Positions 1 through 5,678 of a DNA stretch of 9,767 bases are shown in pieces. Source of the stretch: Methanosphaera sp. GTDB lineage: Archaea > Methanobacteriota > Methanobacteria > Methanobacteriales > Methanobacteriaceae. The DNA lies in assembly GCA_021199865.1 (NCBI GenBank), contig JAJQHG010000047.1:1-9767 (forward strand), read 5' to 3'. Each line of letters opens with the position of its first letter. Position 1 is the first letter of the stretch. The translations under genes and the position numbers were made by a program. The notes under the pieces were generated by a model. That model did not search any database, had not been told where the DNA came from, and was given only the letters and a program-made list of their open reading frames with translations.

Positions 1-99
1 AAAATATATCTGTAATGGCTTTAATAATAATAAAATTATGAATGCTACTAAAATAATAAAAATAAGAAACAATAATTGTGATATCATAACTTGAAACAT
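1..99 (-). CDS. Partial membrane-anchored protein, possibly DUF2953 (5' end only)
   Basis: An open frame starts at ATG 97-99 and runs 33 codons without a stop to the window edge. The visible peptide begins MFQVMISQLL and continues as an almost uninterrupted hydrophobic stretch (about residues 8-26, rich in I, L and F), then LKPLQIYF, as expected for an N-terminal membrane anchor. A second in-frame ATG lies at 85-87. No clear Shine-Dalgarno sequence fits either start; GGATG at 100-104 is best placed for the 85-87 codon. The gene sits 82 nt downstream of the GerW/YtfJ-family gene on the same strand. In Firmicutes YtfJ is commonly paired with YtfI, a DUF2953 protein with just such a short N-terminal anchor, so DUF2953 is my guess. 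The identity is inferred from position and hydrophobicity only. A competing frame from ATG 101-103 is also open but gives a Tyr/Phe/Asn-rich peptide less like a protein N-terminus. Confidence 0.45.
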   Translation of the reverse strand, partial: MFQVMISQLLFLIFIILVAFIILLLLKPLQIYF

Positions 100-181
100 C
101 CATAATAAATGATTATAATTTAAAGGAGAATATATTTAACAAAAGGAGTAAGAATTATTTTCTATAAAAAAATTAAGATAA

Positions 182-628
182 TTACTCTTTTTCATCATCA
201 TCTGATGGTTTAATCTTAGTAATTACCTTATCTACTGTGGATTGATCTTCAATAGATTCATCTTCTCCTGATTCATCCCTATTAGATAGTAAGTCCCATA
301 CAAGAGAACCAACAGTATTTAATAATTCCTCAACAGTAGTCCCCTGATTATCAACTAGTAATATATCAACACCATCTGGTCCAGGAATATTATGATAAAT
401 TACTAAAAATGCTACTGGATCAATTGATCCTCCACCACCAACACCACCAAATGGGTTAACATCATCCTGCTTAGTTTTTCCAACACCTACACCAAAACCT
501 AGAGCAGCCTTAGAAATAGGTATAATAGTCTTATCAGGAGTGCTAATTGGGTCACCTATAATACTATTTGTATTCATTAATTTCTGTACTTCTGTGATTG
601 TTTTCTCTATTGAACTATCTAAATCCAT
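182..628 (-). CDS. GerW/YtfJ-family protein (sporulation-protein family, archaeal member)
   Basis: This 148-residue protein matches the YtfJ/GerW family in layout: a short helical N-terminus (about residues 5-20), then IIGDPISTPDKTIIPISK (23-40), where family members carry a G-x-P-x-x-x-x-D-x-T-I-I-P core, then a glycine-rich stretch (GFGVGVG at 44-50 and FGGVGGGGS at 60-68), then PVAFLVI (71-77). The C-terminus from about residue 117 is strongly acidic (repeated D and E) and probably disordered. No signal peptide or membrane helix is visible. In Bacillus the family is linked to spore germination, but it also occurs in non-sporulating bacteria and archaea, where its role is unknown; methanogens do not sporulate. 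Start ATG 626-628 is preceded by GGATGAT, a usable ribosome binding site. The downstream gene (1-99) is a likely membrane partner. Family call is firm; function is open. Confidence 0.9.
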   Translation of the reverse strand: MDLDSSIEKTITEVQKLMNTNSIIGDPISTPDKTIIPISKAALGFGVGVGKTKQDDVNPFGGVGGGGSIDPVAFLVIYHNIPGPDGVDILLVDNQGTTVEELLNTVGSLVWDLLSNRDESGEDESIEDQSTVDKVITKIKPSDDDEKE

Positions 629-674
629 AATATCATCCGCATAGATTTAATATACTAATTAGTTTATTCTTCAA

Positions 675-690
675 CATAATTATAATATTG
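675..690 (-). promoter_or_regulatory. Candidate TATA box for the GerW-family gene
   Basis: Read on the minus strand this is CAATATTATAATTATG, a TATA-like stretch about 50-60 nt before the ATG at 628. With archaeal spacing of about 25 nt it would start transcription near 655-658 and give a leader of roughly 30 nt. A closer alternative (ATATTAAA around 645-655) would leave almost no leader. The whole spacer is AT-rich, so specificity is poor. Confidence 0.25.
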
Positions 691-713
691 TAATAATATT
701 ACTAAAAAAAAGA

Positions 714-727
714 AAAAATATAAATAA
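714..727 (+). promoter_or_regulatory. Candidate TATA box/BRE for the tRNA-Val/tRNA-Phe unit
   Basis: An A-rich run leads into ATATAAATAA, resembling an archaeal BRE plus TATA box. Its centre is about 42 nt before the first base of tRNA-Val. With the usual spacing of about 25 nt, transcription would begin near 745-748 and leave a short leader for RNase P to remove. It is the best TATA match in front of the tRNA pair. Confidence 0.45.
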
Positions 728-762
728 CATTAAAACATAACTATTAACATTATTAATATAAT

Positions 763-834
763 GGGTCGGTGGTCTAGAGGTATGATACCTCCTTGACGTG
801 GAGGGGATCGCGAGTTCGAATCTCGTTCGACCCA
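763..834 (+). tRNA. trnV: tRNA-Val (anticodon GAC)
   Basis: A 72-nt cloverleaf folds by hand. The acceptor GGGTCGG (763-769) pairs with TCGACCC (827-833) with one G-U. The anticodon stem CCTCC (788-792) pairs perfectly with GGAGG (800-804). The seven-base loop 793-799 places GAC at 795-797, reading GUC/GUU valine codons. The T arm GCGAG/CTCGT (810-814/822-826) closes the loop TTCGAAT. The D stem is weak: three pairs, one of them G-U, and a T-T at the fourth position, but the G18-G19 pair is present at 779-780. Base 37 is G, so an m1G37-type modification is expected and this is not a substrate for t6A methylthiolation. Discriminator A is at 834. No CCA is encoded, so it must be added by the CCA enzyme. 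There is no intron. Confidence 0.97.
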
Positions 835-843
835 TATTTTAAA

Positions 844-916
<73 letters not shown>

Positions 917-921
917 TAATA

Positions 922-1034
922 CTTACTAATTCTAAATTATAATTACTCTAAAATATTTACTAATTCTATAAAAATTCTATACTATTTACTAATTCTATAA
1001 TAATTTACTAATTCTATAATAATTTACTAATTAA
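922..1034 (+). repeat. AT-rich repeat cluster with a 19-bp tandem unit
   Basis: The unit TTTACTAATTCTATAATAA occurs in two identical adjacent copies (985-1003 and 1004-1022), followed by a third that keeps only its first ten bases (1023-1032). Looser copies lie upstream: TTTACTAATTCTATA at 956-970 with an extra AATTCTATA-like piece at about 972-980, and CTTACTAATTCTA at 922-934. Spacing from the third copy on is exactly 19 nt. The array starts within 6 nt of the tRNA-Phe 3' end. It has no CRISPR-like spacers and no coding frame. Replication slippage is the simplest origin. The T-rich units might help end the tRNA transcript, since no run of five or more T follows the tRNA, but that is inference. 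Confidence 0.8.
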
Positions 1035-1196
1035 TAATATTCCTAATTTTATAAAATAACTAATTTAAACATTACACTTCTAGTAGTATACTATTCTTAT
1101 TCTCAACTATATTCTCAAATAATTATACTAAAACTAGGTATACTAATAAATTTCTGATAAGATTATAATAAATTCTGTATTAAAAATTAGTAATCT
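1035..1196. other. Gene-free AT-rich spacer
   Basis: Between the repeat cluster and the T10 tract I see no coding frame with a ribosome binding site and no RNA-like structure beyond a short perfect palindrome, TAGTATACTA, near 1086-1095. The motif ATACTA recurs a few times. Nothing here can be assigned a function. Together with the repeat cluster and the terminator it forms the 303-nt gap between tRNA-Phe and the next gene. Confidence 0.6.
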
Positions 1197-1206
1197 AAAA
1201 AAAAAA
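1197..1206 (-). terminator. Poly-T terminator (T10) after the zinc-ribbon membrane protein gene
   Basis: Ten consecutive A on the plus strand are ten T on the minus strand, beginning 13 nt beyond the stop codon at 1220-1222. Archaeal RNA polymerase stops at such T tracts without needing a hairpin, and none is visible here. Confidence 0.65.
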
Positions 1207-1219
1207 TAGAAAAGGGTGA

Positions 1220-1999
1220 TTAATATTTTCTGGAGAGTTTATGAACTATTAATTCACCAAATACTCCGCCAACTCCTGTAATTATTCCACACATAACCAT
1301 TACCATAATTGTTAAGACAATATCCATTGATAAAGATAACGTGAATAACCCTATTATTATTCCAATAATAGCTGCTACCTTGAATGATGATGAATAATTC
1401 ATACGTGGTTGCATAAACGAACAAATAAATCCAGATAATACTAATGAACCTAGAAGTAAACATATTAATCTTACTTGATTTTCTAATATAAATGGTAGAG
1501 CAGATTCAACTGTTGTTGGTAAAGTATTAATGTCAAATAGGAAGGTCATACCAATAGTTATGAAGAAAAAGAAATCCATTAATCCTATTATTATAGACAT
1601 TGCCTTATAAATATTTGATGTTCTAACATAATTCATCATTACCTGATCAGCCATAGGATCATTAATAATATCTTCTGCTTTAACATTAGGATCCTGAATC
1701 TTTCTAATTACCTGTTGATATGCATTACCACTACTATTATCCATAACATAATTAAAGGATGTACTTCCACAGTATAAGCATGCCCCTGTTTCTTTAGGAT
1801 TTATTGATCTACACTTATCACATCTTTTCTTATATGATATTTTAGGCATGCATTTACCTTGTAGCATTAACCTTAGTTCCTGATCATCACCAACAAACTC
1901 ATATGTTTCTCCACAGTTTTCACACTTATCATATACTAGTGGTGTATTCTCATTTACTCTATGGTAATGTTTACATTTAGGACAGACTATGTAACTCAT
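1220..1999 (-). CDS. Double zinc-ribbon, four-helix membrane protein of unknown function
   Basis: Numbered from ATG 1997-1999 the protein has 259 residues. Two CxxC...CxxC zinc ribbons lie at the N-terminus: C6/C9 with C26/C29, and C60/C63 with C74/C77. A polar linker (about 80-130) precedes four predicted membrane helices at about 131-155, 177-196, 206-224 and 226-251; the last two are separated by only a couple of residues. With no signal peptide, the ribbons are probably cytoplasmic, tethered to the membrane. I recognise no enzyme motif. An ATG nine bases upstream (2006-2008) would add MIK; neither start has a Shine-Dalgarno sequence. I prefer the inner one because the TATA-like element at 2022-2029 predicts transcription starting at about 2000, making the message leaderless. 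The gene appears monocistronic, with its own promoter region and a T10 terminator. Zinc ribbons can bind nucleic acid or protein; no function is assigned. Confidence 0.85.
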   Translation of the reverse strand: MSYIVCPKCKHYHRVNENTPLVYDKCENCGETYEFVGDDQELRLMLQGKCMPKISYKKRCDKCRSINPKETGACLYCGSTSFNYVMDNSSGNAYQQVIRKIQDPNVKAEDIINDPMADQVMMNYVRTSNIYKAMSIIIGLMDFFFFITIGMTFLFDINTLPTTVESALPFILENQVRLICLLLGSLVLSGFICSFMQPRMNYSSSFKVAAIIGIIIGLFTLSLSMDIVLTIMVMVMCGIITGVGGVFGELIVHKLSRKY

Positions 2000-2021
2000 T
2001 TTTATCATACATTAAAAATTA

Positions 2022-2029
2022 TTTAAATA
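2022..2029 (-). promoter_or_regulatory. Candidate TATA box for the zinc-ribbon membrane protein gene
   Basis: On the minus strand this reads TATTTAAA inside AATATTTAAATAATTTT. Its centre is about 26 nt upstream of ATG 1997-1999, the normal TATA-to-start distance, which suggests a leaderless message and explains the missing ribosome binding site. Confidence 0.4.
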
Positions 2030-2136
2030 TTATTTCTTTTATTTATATTAAATTAATATAATAATATATTTAGTAACTTTTAGTTAATAAATTATTGTAT
2101 TCTTTATTATCTTATTTCAATAAATTAGAATATGAT

Positions 2137-3414
2137 TTAATCAATTATTTCACATAATAAGTATGTTCTTCTAGCCTCAACTACTCGAACATTAACAAAT
2201 GATCCAATAGTAGCATCCTCAACAATCATACTCTTATAAGTATCAGTATAACCAGCATATCCACCAGAACTACCCTTAGTAGTAATTAATGCTCTCTGTT
2301 GACGTCCAACATAAGCCTCATTATTTTTTAACATAACCTCACTTTTAACTTCATTAAGCCTATGTGAGCGATCCTTCATAGTTTTATGATCAATCTCCTC
2401 AAGTGATGATGACTTAGCACCTGGCCTATGCATATACTTAGAAATATGAATTATGTCTGGATGAATATCCCTAATTAAATCAATTGTCTCCTGGAAGTCC
2501 TCCTCAGTCTCTGTAGGATAACCCACAATAATATCTGTTGCAATACTAATATCAGGTATTTCCTCTCTGAATCTATTAATAATATGATAATAATCACTTA
2601 TAGTGTGCATCCTATTCATTTCTTCTAATACCTTTGGACTACCAGTCTGAACAGGCAGGTGTACAAACTTAAAGATAGTCTCATTATCCTTAAATACCTT
2701 GATAACATCATCTAGCTGACCAATTAGACTCTTTGGATGCATCATTCCTACACGTATACGATATTCACCATCAAGATTAGCTAACTTGTCTAGTAACATA
2801 CTAAATGATTCACCACTATCTAATCCAAAGCATGCTGTATCCTGGGCTGTGACCTGTAACTCTTTAGCACCATTATTTATTGCAGCTTGTGCTTCCTCAA
2901 CTATTTTACTTATAGGATAACTTACTAGTGATCCACGAGCAATCTTTGTACAACAGAATGTACATCCTCCATTACATCCCTCACATATCTGGAGAATGTG
3001 TATCAGGGAATTCGTACTTTTAATGTTACGTCCTGCCTTAACCATACTAGTTTTACCATACTCATGTACAACCTGTTCATTTACTGCTGACTCTATTACC
3101 TGATTAATTTGATCTATCTTGTGTGGTCCAATCCAGCAGTTGTCTGGTGCAAACTTTTCTAGTCTTACAGGATCAACCTCAACCATACAACCAGTTATTA
3201 TTAGTTTCTTATCAGGATAATTGTCTTGGATATACTTTATCCTGGTAATCATTTTCTGTTCTGTTGGAAGCTTTACATAACAAGTATTTAGTATAACTAT
3301 GTCTGCATCCTCTATGGAGTCTACTGTGAAGTGTTCATCTGATAATAAGTTAGCCATTATGTCTGTATCTGCCTGGTTAAATGTACATCCATATGTTTCA
3401 AAGTATACTTTCAT
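2137..3414 (-). CDS. mtaB: tRNA t6A37 methylthiotransferase (CDKAL1/e-MtaB type)
   Basis: This 425-residue radical-SAM enzyme belongs to the MiaB/RimO/MtaB methylthiotransferases, which convert N6-threonylcarbamoyladenosine at tRNA position 37 to its 2-methylthio form in tRNAs reading ANN codons. Three domains are visible. The N-terminal UPF0004 domain carries C10 (ETYGCTFNQADTD), C45 (LNTCYVK) and C76 (ITGCMVE), ligands of the auxiliary 4Fe-4S cluster. The radical-SAM domain has C147, C151 and C154 in CNGGCTFC followed by TKIARG, the archaeal/eukaryotic CDKAL1-like form. A C-terminal TRAM domain spans about 363-424. Length is normal for the archaeal branch. It is the last gene of the cluster that begins with β-RFAP synthase, 11 nt after the zinc-finger gene. 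Its ribosome binding site is weak (GTGATTT), so translation may be coupled to the gene upstream. Subtype is assigned from motif style. Confidence 0.93.
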   Translation of the reverse strand: MKVYFETYGCTFNQADTDIMANLLSDEHFTVDSIEDADIVILNTCYVKLPTEQKMITRIKYIQDNYPDKKLIITGCMVEVDPVRLEKFAPDNCWIGPHKIDQINQVIESAVNEQVVHEYGKTSMVKAGRNIKSTNSLIHILQICEGCNGGCTFCCTKIARGSLVSYPISKIVEEAQAAINNGAKELQVTAQDTACFGLDSGESFSMLLDKLANLDGEYRIRVGMMHPKSLIGQLDDVIKVFKDNETIFKFVHLPVQTGSPKVLEEMNRMHTISDYYHIINRFREEIPDISIATDIIVGYPTETEEDFQETIDLIRDIHPDIIHISKYMHRPGAKSSSLEEIDHKTMKDRSHRLNEVKSEVMLKNNEAYVGRQQRALITTKGSSGGYAGYTDTYKSMIVEDATIGSFVNVRVVEARRTYLLCEIID

Positions 3415-3425
3415 CTAAATCACAG

Positions 3426-4061
3426 TTAATTATACTCTTTTTCCTTGATTGTTGTCTTAACCACATTTGCTGATAAGTCAAATCTTACCTTTGATTTATC
3501 GTTACGTGGCAGTAGTTTACCATACACTCTCTTTATTACCTTTGCATATGCATAACCCTTCTTCATGTTACGTTCAAGAGTCTTGAATGCATAGATCTGG
3601 AATTTATTACCATTTACCTCGCATACATCACCTATTGTGAATATGAAGTCATGTTCTACTTCTAATTTATGTGATAATACGTTTCCATGATTATCAATGG
3701 ATAATCCTATACGTGCAAGTGTATCTAGTGATTTTGCCCATATTGTCTTTATATCTTCTACTGGACATTCATATACACGGTTTCCCATAGTATTCTCTAT
3801 ACTTGTTACTTCCACATCCTTATTATCAATGTAGAGTAGTGTTCCAACCTCTAAGTATTCATCAGAGTAGAGTTTAACATTTGTCTTCCATGATGTTTCA
3901 AACTCACTAATCACTACACGTACATTTAGTTCTTCTACTGCTTCGGCCTGTTCATGATAGGTGTGTCCACATTCATCACACTTTACGAGTAAGTCTTTAT
4001 TCTTCTTTCCACGACTCTTTAGTACTTCATATTCATCATATCCACACATCGGACATACCAT
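3426..4061 (-). CDS. HVO_0476-family zinc-finger protein, function unknown
   Basis: A 211-residue soluble protein opens with a zinc ribbon, MVCPMCGYDE then KCDECGHTY, with ligands C3, C6, C28 and C31. The rest (about 45-200) alternates short hydrophobic and charged segments typical of β-rich barrels (for example VRVVISEFE and HDFIFTIGDVCEVNG), and ends in a basic region. N-terminal pattern and length fit the conserved euryarchaeal family named after Haloferax HVO_0476; that assignment comes from memory of the family. Its role is unknown. It lies between hacB (2 nt upstream) and the tRNA methylthiotransferase (11 nt downstream), so it is made together with enzymes of cofactor synthesis and tRNA modification. 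Start ATG 4059-4061 follows AGGGGG at 4070-4075, which overlaps the end of the hacB reading frame. A zinc ribbon beside a tRNA modifier could bind RNA, but this is guesswork. Confidence 0.8.
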   Translation of the reverse strand: MVCPMCGYDEYEVLKSRGKKNKDLLVKCDECGHTYHEQAEAVEELNVRVVISEFETSWKTNVKLYSDEYLEVGTLLYIDNKDVEVTSIENTMGNRVYECPVEDIKTIWAKSLDTLARIGLSIDNHGNVLSHKLEVEHDFIFTIGDVCEVNGNKFQIYAFKTLERNMKKGYAYAKVIKRVYGKLLPRNDKSKVRFDLSANVVKTTIKEKEYN

Positions 4062-4063
4062 AA

Positions 4064-4552
4064 TTATTTCCCCCTATTGTTTAAGTATTGATTTATTATA
4101 CCATCATTTTCTAGTATATCAATCATTTCATCATCAAATGGCTTAAACTCATATTTAGTATCTGTGGTCTTGTTAATAATTAATCCCTCATCAACATCGA
4201 CTGTGAGTATATCACCCTCATTTGCATCAATATCTGCTGTTATTACTGGTAATCCTATATTTATCGCATTCCTATAGAATATTCTGGCAAATGATTTAGC
4301 TATTACTAGGGATACTCCTGCAGTCTTTATTGCTACTGGTGCCTGTTCACGTGATGATCCACAACCAAAATTCCATCCTGCAACGATTATGTCACCCTCA
4401 CCTACATTAGAGGCAAACTCGGGATCTTCTGCTTCCATTACATGACTTGCTAATTCCTTAAAATCAAATGTTCTAAGATATCTACCAGCAATTATTACAT
4501 CTGTATCTATACAGTCCCTGAATGTCCATACTTTTCCTTCAAACTTGTCCAT
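4064..4552 (-). CDS. hacB: Homoaconitase/isopropylmalate isomerase small subunit (LeuD family, HacB-like)
   Basis: This 162-residue protein is the swivel-domain subunit of a two-subunit aconitase-family hydro-lyase; the 4Fe-4S large subunit must be encoded elsewhere. Family marks are DTDVIIAGRYL (17-26), FGCGSSREQAP (about 62-72), where the serine/arginine loop contacts substrate, and AKSFARIFYRNAINIGLPV (about 85-103). In methanogens one such subunit serves leucine synthesis and a paralogue (AksE/HacB) serves the chain-elongation steps that make 2-oxosuberate for coenzyme B. The loop after GR separates them: YLRT, with an arginine for the extra carboxylate, marks Methanocaldococcus homoaconitase, while YLVY-type loops mark isopropylmalate isomerase. 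Here residues 25-28 are YLRT, so I favour homoaconitase. Translation starts at ATG 4550-4552 behind a strong AAGGAGGA in the 11-nt gap after the β-RFAP synthase gene. Automated annotation may call it leuD. Confidence 0.92.
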   Translation of the reverse strand: MDKFEGKVWTFRDCIDTDVIIAGRYLRTFDFKELASHVMEAEDPEFASNVGEGDIIVAGWNFGCGSSREQAPVAIKTAGVSLVIAKSFARIFYRNAINIGLPVITADIDANEGDILTVDVDEGLIINKTTDTKYEFKPFDDEMIDILENDGIINQYLNNRGK

Positions 4553-4563
4553 AATATTCCTCC

Positions 4564-5535
4564 TTAATCCTTTATAATAGCTCCATAATTCTTTCCATGA
4601 GTCTTTATTACATTATACCCCTTATCTTCTAGATTTTTAATTGTAGTTCTAGTACTTCCATCTGTTATACCAAAACATGTTGGTCCAAAGGAACTCATAC
4701 CTACACATGGTATAGCCTCACACTTTAGGTCATCTAATACGTTCTTAACTGTATTCTCTTGTAGACTACACTCCACCTTTTTAAATCCTAATTGTTGTAT
4801 ATTATTTACAGCACTAGCAAAGTCATCAATGTTCTCTTCAATTACTGATGGCATTAACTTCATTAGTGTTAAGTAGGATATCCTATCAACATCCCCCATA
4901 CTTATAGGAGTATTCTTCTGGAATATGTCTACTTCCTGTTTTCCATGTACTGTGTTAATGTTATCTGGTGTTACTAGTAGTATACTCCAATCCTTTGGAA
5001 AGTCATATCTTGCTATTAGTGGTGGTGGTAGCATACTTGATGCACTTGATGGTAGAAATCCTTCACTAGCATTCTTCTTGTGTCCACCATCAATAATTAT
5101 ACCTCCATTATTAAATGAGTGTACACCTATACCACTAGTACTTCCTCTATGAGTAATTGTTGCTAGATTACATACATCTATATCATAGTTATTCATTGAT
5201 GCAACTAGTTTTGCTGTTGATAGTAGTAGTTGTGTTCCAAGCCCTAATCCTTGATGTGCTGGATAAATGCTTTTTACTCTAAAGGTATAATTCTCGGATA
5301 TTCCTAGATAATCCTGTATCTGCATATTAGCATATAATATTTTAGAGTTAGACTCACCTCTATCTGTACTACCACAATTATCACTGTATATTACACTGGT
5401 GTTACTTGACTTTTGAGCCTCTAGTACTAATTTCGGCTCATCAAGTGTGATTCCTATTCCTCCATCAACACGACCCATTGATCCATTAAGATCAATTAAT
5501 GATAAATGTAATCTTGCAGAAGTTTCTATTTGCAT
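4564..5535 (-). CDS. β-ribofuranosylaminobenzene 5'-phosphate (β-RFAP) synthase
   Basis: The enzyme condenses 4-aminobenzoate-type substrate with PRPP, releasing CO2 and pyrophosphate, as the committed step to the arylamine part of methanopterin. The protein has a GHMP-kinase-like fold. Visible marks are the conserved N-terminus ARLHLSLIDLNG...GRVDGGIG (7-28), a GHMP-type glycine loop PAHQGLGLGTQL (92-103), GSTSGIGVHSF (131-141) and the C-terminal GMSSFGPTCFGI (279-290). I start it at ATG 5533-5535 (323 residues): this methionine directly precedes the conserved region and AGGTTGA lies 5 nt upstream. A TTG at 5560-5562 could add nine hydrophobic residues but is unlikely. It is the first gene of the four-gene cluster reaching 2137. 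The 143-nt gap from elp3 holds TATA-like stretches on the minus strand (about 5563-5577 and 5621-5633), so the cluster probably has its own promoter. Confidence 0.94.
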   Translation of the reverse strand: MQIETSARLHLSLIDLNGSMGRVDGGIGITLDEPKLVLEAQKSSNTSVIYSDNCGSTDRGESNSKILYANMQIQDYLGISENYTFRVKSIYPAHQGLGLGTQLLLSTAKLVASMNNYDIDVCNLATITHRGSTSGIGVHSFNNGGIIIDGGHKKNASEGFLPSSASSMLPPPLIARYDFPKDWSILLVTPDNINTVHGKQEVDIFQKNTPISMGDVDRISYLTLMKLMPSVIEENIDDFASAVNNIQQLGFKKVECSLQENTVKNVLDDLKCEAIPCVGMSSFGPTCFGITDGSTRTTIKNLEDKGYNVIKTHGKNYGAIIKD

Positions 5536-5540
5536 ATATT

Positions 5541-5547
5541 TCAACCT
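5541..5547 (-). promoter_or_regulatory. Ribosome binding site deciding the β-RFAP synthase start
   Basis: AGGTTGA on the minus strand sits 5 nt before ATG 5533-5535. It resembles the archaeal AGGTGA core and lies inside the nine-codon extension that a TTG start at 5560-5562 would require. Confidence 0.55.
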
Positions 5548-5678
5548 AAAAAAGAATATCAAGTTTATTATTAAAACTATTGTTATGTTTATGAATTATT
5601 ATTAATAAGACTTTTTAATAAAGATTAATGGCTATGAGGATTAAATAGGGGATACTAAAAGGAGAGTAAGAGATAATA

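Noticed and set aside
122..151. Two GGAG motifs on the plus strand (near 124-127 and 145-148), considered as ribosome binding sites of a small gene
   Set aside because: No start codon with a meaningful open frame follows on the plus strand; the spacer lies between two minus-strand genes.
922..1034. CRISPR array
   Set aside because: Units are directly adjacent or imperfect, with no unique spacers of constant length, and no cas gene is nearby.
1254..1463. 69-codon open frame inside the zinc-ribbon membrane protein gene
   Set aside because: It overlaps the membrane-helix region in another frame; the Ile/Tyr/Asn-rich product reflects AT bias and it has no ribosome binding site of its own.
3961..4146. 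61-codon plus-strand frame across the hacB/zinc-finger junction
   Set aside because: It is antisense to two well-supported genes, has a Ser/His/Phe-rich product of no recognisable type and has no ribosome binding site.
4925..5152. 75-codon plus-strand frame inside the β-RFAP synthase gene
   Set aside because: It is antisense to the conserved glycine-rich coding region; its Pro/Ser-rich product mirrors that gene's codons.
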